Assembly (NCBI GenBank): GCA_002492335.1
Contig: DKYD01000041.1
Coordinates: forward strand, 763-9,732
Source of the DNA: Lachnospiraceae bacterium UBA7109
GTDB taxonomy: Bacteria > Bacillota > Clostridia > Lachnospirales > Lachnospiraceae
Reading direction: 5' to 3'
Length of the DNA stretch: 8,970 nucleotides
Shown here: positions 1 through 6,621 of the stretch, piece after piece
Layout of the letters: each line of letters begins with the position of its first letter
How positions within the stretch are numbered: position 1 is the stretch's first letter
Made by a program: the position numbers and the translations under genes
Notes under the pieces: model-generated
What the model saw: only the letters and a program-made list of their open reading frames with translations
What the model was told of the DNA's origin: nothing
The model's database searches: none

Positions 1-54
1 TATAGAAAGGGGAAGAAATCAGATGAAGAAACTGACGAGAATGAAGCTGATTAA
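1..54 (+). CDS. Possible C-terminal tail of jetB (partial, 5' end outside window)
   Basis: The first reading frame is open from base 1 to a TAA at 52-54 and encodes a short, strongly acidic tail (YRKGKKSDEETDENEAD). Wadjet operons are ordered jetA-jetB-jetC-jetD, so the 3' end of jetB, the KITE-family subunit, is expected here. An overlap of about 30 nt with the jetC start would fit translational coupling. This is inference from position only: 17 residues are too few to recognise the family. The competing reading is that jetB ends at the TAG at 3-5 in the third frame, 17 nt before the jetC ATG, which is equally normal spacing. Confidence 0.3.
   Translation, partial: YRKGKKSDEETDENEAD
8..13 (+). 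promoter_or_regulatory. Ribosome binding site of jetC
   Basis: The purine run AGGGGA lies 9 nt before the ATG at 23 and supports that start, although the jetC frame stays open upstream to the window edge. If jetB extends to 54, this site lies inside the end of jetB and the two genes are translationally coupled. Confidence 0.6.
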
Positions 55-3000
55 CTGGCATCGTTTTGAAAACTGTACGATTGACTTCGGGGATTCCACT
101 CTGATTTCGGGAGAAAACGGAGCGGGAAAATCTACGCTTCTTGATGCAATTCAGTTTGTTGTTACCTGTTCTGCAAATGCATTTAATAAAGCGGCTCATG
201 AAAATGGCAAGCGCAAACTTACCGGATACGTCCGGTGTAAGACAGGAAGAGAGAGTAAACCTTATGAGCGTACCGGGGAGATCAGCGCTCATATTGCACT
301 GGAATTTTATGAGGAGAGCAAAGACAGGTATTTTATTGTAGGAGCGGTTGTGGATTCTGCATCAGAGGGACAGGAGACCACGGGCAGATATCTGATCGAT
401 AATCAGAGAATTCAGGAAGAGATGTTCTTTCAGGGAAATACACCGCGTTCAATCGCCGGATTCCGGGCTGCCAACAAATCCATCAAACAGTGGTGCAAAA
501 CGCAGATTGAAGCGAAGAAGATGATAAAGGCAAGATTCGGAAGGATTGAGGATAAATTTTTCAGCCTTATTCCGAAGGCGCTGGCGTTTAAGCCAATTGA
601 TGATATTAAGGATTTCGTGTATTCTTACGTCCTGGATGAGAAGGAGGTAAATATCGAGGTGCTTCGTGAAAATGTGCGGAGCTATCAGGATTTGAAACGT
701 ACGCTGGAATCTGTAAAACGGAGAATGGAAAAGCTGGAGCAGATTGATAAGTTCCACAGTGATGCGCAGGACTGTATGAAAAAGGATCGCATGTATGAAT
801 TTTATTTGTCGCAGGCGGAGGTAGACATTTCGAAAGAACAGATTCAAAGACTTGAGGCAGAGATAAAGGCGGAAGAGTACCGAAGGAGTGAGGTGCAAAA
901 AGATCTGGCTGCGGCGGAAGCTGAAAAGGATCAGAAGCTGCAGATGGAAACAAATCTGCGTCTGGAGTTGAAACAGAATAAGGAATATATTGCGCTGGAG
1001 GAACAGGAGAAAGAACGGGAACGCCTGAAGGATGAGGAGGCAGGTGCGCTCGGTGATAAGAAGGAATTGCAGCGTAGTGTAAGGAAGGCGCTGAATCAGA
1101 CATATAAGCTGCTGGAAGTGAAGGATGTGGACGAATGTATCCGGAAATATCAGGATATGTTTGAGCATCAGGATAAGATTTCGGATGTTGCACAGGCAAA
1201 AGCGGTTACGGAACAGGTCATCCGGTATAAGAATGAAATGTATGCGAAGGTGCAGAGGAAAATAGCAGAGGTGCAGATCGAACTGCGTGCGAAGCAGGAA
1301 GAAAGACAGGAACTGGATGGAAAAATCAGGCAGCTGGAGAGAAAGAAGCTTTCTTATCCGGAAGCGGTGAATGATGTTTTGGATGCAGTCCGGGAAGAGT
1401 TCGCAAGGATAGGAAGAAAGTCAGAGCCATATGTACTGTGTGAGACGCTGGAAATTACAGATGAAAACTGGCGTAATGCAGTGGAGGGTTATCTGAATAC
1501 GCAGCGTTTTTATATTCTGGTGGAGCCGGAGAGCTTTGATATTGCACTTGGCATTTACGATAAGCTTCGAAGAGAAAAGAAAGCATATGGCGTCGGGCTT
1601 ATCAATACCCAGAATATGGACAAGTATCAGACTGCTCCTGCCGGAACCCTTGCGACAGTTGTGACATCAAAGAATAAGTATGCAAAGCGTTTCGTCAACA
1701 TGGTTCTCGGAAGGGTTCAGATGTGCGAGCGCTACAGTGACCTGAAAAAGTATCCGACGTCGATTACAAGGGAATGTATGAAGTATCAGAACCGGGTGGC
1801 AAGCGCGATAAAACCGGAGATTTTCAGTGTGCCGTTTATTGGGAAAAATGCTTTTAAAGTCCAGCTGGAACAGGCGAGACGTCAGAGAGCAGCCCTGGAG
1901 TATATGATGGAAACGATTAAAAAGCAGCTTTCTAATCTGGAATCTGTGCAGGCTCCTCTGTCCACAGAGGATGATGTAGATGTGAAATATAGGCTGGATG
2001 TGCTTACAAAACTTTCCGGAATTCGTGCGGGCATTAAAAAATGTGACGACAATATTAAGACGCTGAAAAAGAATGCAACCTTTATCCAGAAGCAGATACA
2101 GCTTGAAGCTCTGGCTGCTTTGAGGGCGGAACTGGAAATTAAAATATCCGGTCTGAATCAGAAAATCGGACAGATGAACGAGAAAATTAAAAATAAACAG
2201 GAACAGATCGTGGCTGAAACAAGAAATTTGCAGACAAATGAGGCGTATGCTTTGGATATCGCGGAGAAATCAGGAGAAGATCTGCTGTTATGGACAAAGG
2301 AGTATGAGAAGCAGACTTCTGATAAATCCTTTGAGCGGTTCAAAGAAAACTTTGAGAGAAGACGTAAGGCAAATGAGACATTGAGGCAGGCGGCAGAAAA
2401 GCGTATGGCAGATTTGATGCTTGTGTATAAGACAGAGTACAGTTTTGGGGCGGCTGCGAACATGGAGGGCTTCCCGGAATTTGCAATTGTGTATGACAGG
2501 CTTCGTACTTCTGAAATTCTGGAGTATGAGGAAAAGGTAGAATCTGCAAGAGTGGCAGCGGAGGAAGAATTCAGGGAACAGTTTCTTGCAAAGCTTCAGG
2601 AAAATATGAAGCAGGCACAGAGTGAATTTAAGGAATTGAACAAGGCTCTGAAAGATATCGCATTTAGTAATGAAAAATATGAATTTTTATATATGCCGTG
2701 CAAAAAATACCGGAATTATTATGAGATGATTATGGATGATTTTAATATTGTTCAGGGAGAGTCTATTTTCAGCGGTATTTTCCATGAAACACATAAAGAA
2801 GTAATCGAGGAGCTGTTTGACCGTCTTGCAATTTACAATGAGAATGAGTCTGGAACGCTGGATGAGTTTACCGATTATCGCACATATATGGATTATGATA
2901 TTAAGATTATTCACAGTGACGGAAGCTATTCCTATTATTCAAAAGTGTGTGAAGAAAAGAGCGGCGGTGAGACGCAGACGCCGTTTTATGTAACGGTAGC

Positions 3001-3262
3001 GGCATCTTTTGTGCAATTGTACAGCAATAATATCGGAGGGGAAGCTGCCGGACTTGTTCTGTTTGATGAGGCATTTAATAATATGGATGATGAGAGGATC
3101 GGAGGCGTACTGGAATTTTTGCGAAGGCTGCCTTTGCAGATTGTGATTGCCGCACCGCCGGATAAGATTCAGTATATCGGACCCGTTATGTCAGAAACGC
3201 TTCTCGTGATGACAGATGAGAAGGTAAGCTATGTGGAGGAATATTATAATGGTGCGGTATGA
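23..3262 (+). CDS. jetC: Wadjet defence system SMC-family ATPase JetC (MksB-like)
   Basis: This is the motor subunit of the Wadjet (JetABCD/MksBEFG/EptABCD) complex. By family knowledge it dimerises, binds the kleisin JetA and KITE JetB, and uses ATP to extrude DNA loops so that small circular DNA is recognised and then cut by JetD. Visible in the 1079 aa: an N-terminal ABC half with Walker A GENGAGKST at residues 30-38; a conserved segment at about 189-250 (FKPIDDIKDF onwards) leading into a long Lys/Glu-rich coiled coil to about 440; a non-coiled, hinge-like domain at about 444-615; a second coiled coil to about 890; and a C-terminal ABC half with signature KSGGE at 979-983, Walker B LVLFDE at 1011-1016 (Asp1015, catalytic Glu1016) and a D-loop-like NNMDDE just after. 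All ATPase motifs are intact, and the length is near the usual 1100 or so. The gene overlaps jetD by 14 nt. A generic SMC or MukB-like ATPase is the alternative, but the adjacent jetD makes JetC nearly certain. The Wadjet subtype is not assigned. Confidence 0.93.
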   Translation: MKKLTRMKLINWHRFENCTIDFGDSTLISGENGAGKSTLLDAIQFVVTCSANAFNKAAHENGKRKLTGYVRCKTGRESKPYERTGEISAHIALEFYEESKDRYFIVGAVVDSASEGQETTGRYLIDNQRIQEEMFFQGNTPRSIAGFRAANKSIKQWCKTQIEAKKMIKARFGRIEDKFFSLIPKALAFKPIDDIKDFVYSYVLDEKEVNIEVLRENVRSYQDLKRTLESVKRRMEKLEQIDKFHSDAQDCMKKDRMYEFYLSQAEVDISKEQIQRLEAEIKAEEYRRSEVQKDLAAAEAEKDQKLQMETNLRLELKQNKEYIALEEQEKERERLKDEEAGALGDKKELQRSVRKALNQTYKLLEVKDVDECIRKYQDMFEHQDKISDVAQAKAVTEQVIRYKNEMYAKVQRKIAEVQIELRAKQEERQELDGKIRQLERKKLSYPEAVNDVLDAVREEFARIGRKSEPYVLCETLEITDENWRNAVEGYLNTQRFYILVEPESFDIALGIYDKLRREKKAYGVGLINTQNMDKYQTAPAGTLATVVTSKNKYAKRFVNMVLGRVQMCERYSDLKKYPTSITRECMKYQNRVASAIKPEIFSVPFIGKNAFKVQLEQARRQRAALEYMMETIKKQLSNLESVQAPLSTEDDVDVKYRLDVLTKLSGIRAGIKKCDDNIKTLKKNATFIQKQIQLEALAALRAELEIKISGLNQKIGQMNEKIKNKQEQIVAETRNLQTNEAYALDIAEKSGEDLLLWTKEYEKQTSDKSFERFKENFERRRKANETLRQAAEKRMADLMLVYKTEYSFGAAANMEGFPEFAIVYDRLRTSEILEYEEKVESARVAAEEEFREQFLAKLQENMKQAQSEFKELNKALKDIAFSNEKYEFLYMPCKKYRNYYEMIMDDFNIVQGESIFSGIFHETHKEVIEELFDRLAIYNENESGTLDEFTDYRTYMDYDIKIIHSDGSYSYYSKVCEEKSGGETQTPFYVTVAASFVQLYSNNIGGEAAGLVLFDEAFNNMDDERIGGVLEFLRRLPLQIVIAAPPDKIQYIGPVMSETLLVMTDEKVSYVEEYYNGAV
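3235..3240 (+). promoter_or_regulatory. Ribosome binding site of jetD, deciding its start
   Basis: GGAGGA lies inside the 3' end of jetC, 8 nt before the ATG at 3249. An in-frame ATG at 3231 also exists, but it sits immediately upstream of this site and has no comparable purine run before it. The site therefore selects 3249 and removes six residues (MWRNII) from the longest reading. Confidence 0.8.
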
Positions 3263-4490
3263 TACAAGAATCCTGAATTGTCTTTTGGATTCTTATGAGA
3301 ACAGCCTGTTATCCCGGGGAGAAAATAAAGTGGCGATTCATATTGCGTTCCCTTTCACAAAGAAAACAATCCCGGAATATTTTAATGAAAGCTCTCTTGA
3401 TTATGAGGACATTCACTCCGCTTTAAATGAATTAGAGAAACAAGGATTCCTGAGCATTGTCTGGAAACAGGGAAAAGTCGGTCACATCATTCAAAAAGTG
3501 TTATTAAATGAAAAAAACATTGATAAGGTGTATTCTTATCTGAGAAGGAAACCAAAAGCAGATTGCGAGAAAGCACAGCTGGAACTTTTGGAATCGAAAG
3601 AAAAGTGCAACAAAGAAAATCCGGTCACCTATGCGTTTATTACTTATCTGAAAAACAGGATTCAGGGTGGAAAATCTGTAAAAGAATATATCAAGTTCTC
3701 TGATCTGGACCGTACAGAACGTATCTTGTCTGCTTTATCGTTTGTTGAGTGCAACAGGGAGAGCTGCTATATCCGGGAATTTTCGATCCGTCATTTTGGG
3801 GACTCGAAGGTATTTGAATCTCTTTTTGGTGTGCTTGGTAATATTATGCGCCGTTTTGAGCCCCAATTTGCTGAAATGGATATTTATGAGATACTTTCGG
3901 AATATCGTATTTATCATACGCCGGATTATGTATATTTGAAGGGAGAAGGACAGATTGTGTATGGAGAAGAGGATACGGTTCTTCTTGATCTGTCACTTCT
4001 GGCGCAAGGGATTGGTATTTCAGGAGAAGATATAAAGAGAATCAGGATTCCCAGGAATGATAAAATCAAAAAAGTAATCACGATTGAGAATCTGACGACA
4101 TTTTTCCGCTGGACGGAAGAAGACAGTTTTATTATTTATCTGGGAGGCTATCATAATTCTGTGCGGAGAGAGCTTCTTTGTATGTTGTATAAGGAGATGC
4201 CGGAGGCGTCCTGGCTTCATTTTGGAGATATCGACGTTGGTGGATTTGAAATTTACAGAAATTTGTGCGAACGGACGGGTATTCCGTTCAAATTGTACCA
4301 TATGGGGATCGAAGAGCTGAGAACCTATGAGAAATATACAAAACCGCTTACGAAAAATGATGAGAGAAGACTGAAAATGCTGCTTGGGAAAGAACAGATA
4401 AACCAATCGGAACAGATGGAAGTGCTTAAATATATGGAAAAGCACGGAATCAAACTGGAGCAGGAGGCGGTCAGGCTTTCGGTAAAGTAA
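3249..4490 (+). CDS. jetD: Wadjet defence system nuclease JetD (Toprim/DUF2220, MksG-like)
   Basis: JetD is the DNA-cleaving subunit of Wadjet. Its C-terminal Toprim domain is related to topoisomerase VI subunit A/Spo11. By family knowledge it is recruited to the JetABC motor and cuts closed circular plasmids. Visible in the 413 aa from the chosen start: an N-terminal helical/winged-helix-like region (about 1-165) with charged helices; a middle segment; and the Toprim fold with the first acidic residue in TIENLTTF (Glu280) and the metal-binding DxD in FGDIDVGGF (Asp327, Asp329). A family-typical tail (YTKPLTKNDERR) follows. All three expected acidic residues are present, so it should be active. 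Translation is probably coupled to jetC, because the start lies 14 nt inside jetC and the ribosome site is fully within it. The last codons run 20 nt into the convergent histidine-kinase gene, and there is no downstream terminator. Confidence 0.93.
   Translation: MVRYDTRILNCLLDSYENSLLSRGENKVAIHIAFPFTKKTIPEYFNESSLDYEDIHSALNELEKQGFLSIVWKQGKVGHIIQKVLLNEKNIDKVYSYLRRKPKADCEKAQLELLESKEKCNKENPVTYAFITYLKNRIQGGKSVKEYIKFSDLDRTERILSALSFVECNRESCYIREFSIRHFGDSKVFESLFGVLGNIMRRFEPQFAEMDIYEILSEYRIYHTPDYVYLKGEGQIVYGEEDTVLLDLSLLAQGIGISGEDIKRIRIPRNDKIKKVITIENLTTFFRWTEEDSFIIYLGGYHNSVRRELLCMLYKEMPEASWLHFGDIDVGGFEIYRNLCERTGIPFKLYHMGIEELRTYEKYTKPLTKNDERRLKMLLGKEQINQSEQMEVLKYMEKHGIKLEQEAVRLSVK
4471..4490. other. Tail-to-tail overlap of jetD and the histidine-kinase gene
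   Basis: The plus-strand jetD stop (TAA, 4488-4490) lies beyond the minus-strand kinase stop (TGA, reading back from 4473 to 4471), so the two coding regions share 20 bp. Neither side shows a GC-rich hairpin followed by a T-run close to its stop. Read-through from either operon would make transcripts antisense to the other gene. Confidence 0.9.
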
Positions 4491-5877
4491 AGGCGAATTC
4501 GGTTCCTACCCCTTCGGTGCTGACTACGGTTATGTTTTCATCGTGTGCCTGGATTGCTTCCTTCACAATAGCAAGACCCAGGCCGGTTCCTTTTTTGTCT
4601 TTACCACGGGAAGAATCTGTTTTGTAGAAACGTTCCCATATTTTGTTCAGCGCCTTTTTCGGAATACCGATACCATAATCTTTCACAGAAGTATAGACTT
4701 TGTTTCCGCGCTCTGTCGTTTCGATCGTAATGGTGGAGTCGGCGTCGCTGAATTTGATTGCATTATCCAGCAGGTTATAAAGGACCTGCTGGATTTTTCT
4801 CTGGTCCGCCATAACCTGTAAATGCTTGGTGGCGAAAATTAATTCAATTGTTATTTTTTTCTGTGTGCAGCGTCCTTCAAAGGATGCTGCGACATTTTTG
4901 ATCATTTCATGAATATCAAAGGCTTCTTTGTTCAGGAGCAGATGCTTTGTGTCAAATTCATTGAGCGTCAGCAGATCCTGTGTAAGATCTGTCAGACGTT
5001 CTGTTTCAAACAAAATAATTTTTAAATATTTTTCCTGAAGCTCAGGCGGGATGGTGCCATCTGCCATTGCTTCTACATAGCCTTTAATCGAAGTAAGAGG
5101 CGAGCGGAAATCATGGGATACATTTGCCACAAAGTTCTTCTGATAATCTTCCATGTCCCGGAGTTGGGAGGACATATAGTTCAAAGAGGCAGAGAGATAG
5201 CCCATTTCATCTTCTGTATTTACCGGTATTTCATAATCCAGATTGCCGGAAGCATACTGCTTGGCAGCCTCTGTAATTCTGCTGAGCGGAAGATATACAA
5301 AGAAATGAAATGCCAGCAATATCATAAAGGACAGAATAAATATTACAAACAAGGTAATATAGGAAGCTGCCATCAGAAGACCGCGGATTTCATTCACATA
5401 ATCAAGATTTTTGTGTATCAGCAGGTAGCCGCTTGGAAAATAATTCTGTACGACAGGGGCAATTACTGTGATGACTTCTTCATCAAAATATTCATGATAA
5501 TTACCGATGATATATTTGGCGTTTCCGATTTCCGCCGGATTAAAATCTTTAATCATATCAGGCGCAGCCGGAAAATCATCAGACTGTGCCTGAATCAGCA
5601 TATTTCCATCACGGTCTACAAACCAGACGGCGGCGTCAAGCTGGGCTTCCATGCCGTGCAGCTGTGTGTGTACATTGCCGGGAGTAATCTGCTCTGAAAA
5701 ATAGCCGGGCAGAAAATCTGAGGCAACAAGGTTGGCCTCGCGGTACAGGTTTGTGGCAATTGTCTTAGTGATGGGCTCTGTTATAAGTCCGGAGTTAAGA
5801 GTGGCGACAGTAAACACACTTAAAAATCCGAAAATAATATAGATAATGATAAATTTTAGATACAGTGTGCTTTTCAT
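4471..5877 (-). CDS. Two-component sensor histidine kinase (HAMP, HisKA, HATPase_c)
   Basis: This 468 aa membrane sensor kinase should autophosphorylate on a histidine and pass the phosphate to the regulator encoded just upstream. Domains in order: N-terminal membrane helix (about 7-27); extracytoplasmic sensor region (about 28-167) containing WFVDRDGNML, a pattern seen in PAS/Cache-like sensor folds; second membrane helix (about 168-194); HAMP linker (about 195-245); HisKA with the H-box NVSHDFRSPLTS (phospho-acceptor His255); and the ATPase domain with N-box NLLDNAIKFS (368-377), G1 DYGIGIP (400-406), F-box IWERFYKTD (413-421) and G2 GTGLGLAIV (430-438). All catalytic boxes are intact. The start at 5877 has a good ribosome site, and the gap after the regulator is 10 nt. 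The ligand is not predictable from the sequence, and no specific symbol (phoR, vanS, resE) is justified. Confidence 0.95.
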   Translation of the reverse strand: MKSTLYLKFIIIYIIFGFLSVFTVATLNSGLITEPITKTIATNLYREANLVASDFLPGYFSEQITPGNVHTQLHGMEAQLDAAVWFVDRDGNMLIQAQSDDFPAAPDMIKDFNPAEIGNAKYIIGNYHEYFDEEVITVIAPVVQNYFPSGYLLIHKNLDYVNEIRGLLMAASYITLFVIFILSFMILLAFHFFVYLPLSRITEAAKQYASGNLDYEIPVNTEDEMGYLSASLNYMSSQLRDMEDYQKNFVANVSHDFRSPLTSIKGYVEAMADGTIPPELQEKYLKIILFETERLTDLTQDLLTLNEFDTKHLLLNKEAFDIHEMIKNVAASFEGRCTQKKITIELIFATKHLQVMADQRKIQQVLYNLLDNAIKFSDADSTITIETTERGNKVYTSVKDYGIGIPKKALNKIWERFYKTDSSRGKDKKGTGLGLAIVKEAIQAHDENITVVSTEGVGTEFAFTLPKA

Positions 5878-5883
5878 AAAACG

Positions 5884-5889
5884 CTCCTT
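5884..5889 (-). promoter_or_regulatory. Ribosome binding site of the histidine-kinase gene
   Basis: On the minus strand AAGGAG ends 6 nt before the kinase ATG (5877-5875). It overlaps the response-regulator stop codon (TAA, 5890-5888), which implies coupled translation of the regulator and kinase. Confidence 0.8.
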
Positions 5890-6592
5890 ATTTTACTTCA
5901 AATTTATATCCGATTCCCCATACAGTTGCCAGACTCCAGCCGTTGTGGTCTTTAATCTTTTCCCGAAGCCTTTTAATATGTACGTCAACAGTACGGGTAT
6001 CTCCGATATATTCATAACCCCAGATCTGGTCAAGTAGCTGTTCTCTTGTGAATACCTGATTCGGAGAGGAGGCAAGAAAATAGAGAAGCTCCAGCTCCTT
6101 TGGGGGCATTTCGACATTTTTGTTATCTACAAGAACAGAGTAGTTGGTAAGATTGATAATAATGCCGGGATATTCCACACATTTACTCTTATCCTCAGAA
6201 GTATTTTCCGGTCTTGGAAATGCTTGATAGCGGCGCAGTACTGCTTTTACCCGGGCAACCAGTTCCTTGGCGTCAAAGGGTTTCATAATATAATCATCCG
6301 CACCAAGCTCCAGTCCCAGTACTTTGTCAAATACTTCTCCTTTGGCGGAAAGCATAATAATCGGAACGGAAGAACGGGTCCGTATCTCGCGGCATACCTG
6401 ATAACCATCGATGCCCGGAAGCATAAGGTCAAGAAGGATAAGGTTTGGCTGGTAGGTTTCAAATGCTACAAGCGCCTCTTCCCCGTCGTGTACCATCATT
6501 GTGTCAAAGCATTCTTTTGTAAGATACAGAGAAAGAAGCTCTGCTATATTTTCATCGTCATCTACAATTAATATTTTCTGTTTATTTACCAT
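5888..6592 (-). CDS. OmpR/PhoB-family response regulator
   Basis: This 234 aa cytoplasmic transcription factor is the partner of the kinase encoded 10 nt downstream. The N-terminal receiver domain (about 5-120) carries the acidic pocket at Asp11-Asp12, phospho-acceptor Asp55 in LILLDLMLPG, Ser82 in the MLSAKG switch position and Lys104 in IMKPF. A short variable linker (about 121-138) leads to a winged-helix DNA-binding domain (about 140-232). Its recognition helix lies around TRTVDVHIKRLR (199-210) and its wing around VWGIGYKF (224-231). Everything expected for phosphorylation-controlled DNA binding is present, and the length is typical of the subfamily. The targets are unknown, and no direct-repeat operator was recognised in the window. 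It resembles many PhoB/WalR/ResD-like regulators equally, so no symbol is given. Confidence 0.96.
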   Translation of the reverse strand: MVNKQKILIVDDDENIAELLSLYLTKECFDTMMVHDGEEALVAFETYQPNLILLDLMLPGIDGYQVCREIRTRSSVPIIMLSAKGEVFDKVLGLELGADDYIMKPFDAKELVARVKAVLRRYQAFPRPENTSEDKSKCVEYPGIIINLTNYSVLVDNKNVEMPPKELELLYFLASSPNQVFTREQLLDQIWGYEYIGDTRTVDVHIKRLREKIKDHNGWSLATVWGIGYKFEVK

Positions 6593-6597
6593 GATGT

Positions 6598-6602
6598 CCT
6601 CC
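6598..6602 (-). promoter_or_regulatory. Ribosome binding site of the response-regulator gene
   Basis: On the minus strand GGAGG lies 5 nt before the ATG (6592-6590). It sits in the 29 nt gap (6593-6621) after the mutS2 stop. That gap is AT-rich and has no hairpin with a T-run, so the regulator is probably co-transcribed with mutS2. I could not support a separate promoter there. Confidence 0.75.
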
Positions 6603-6621
6603 CAGTTTGTTGTGATTAGAT

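Noticed and set aside
449..1199. Two long minus-strand open frames (239 and 197 codons) opposite jetC
   Set aside because: They are antisense shadows of the Lys/Glu-rich coiled coil, which reads as Leu/Phe-rich or Pro/Ser-rich on the other strand. They have no recognisable domain, and the jetC frame is strongly supported.
5113..5697. Plus-strand open frame of 194 codons inside the kinase gene
   Set aside because: It is antisense to the kinase sensor and membrane regions, is rich in Ile/His/Cys/Phe as expected of a shadow, and shows no domain.
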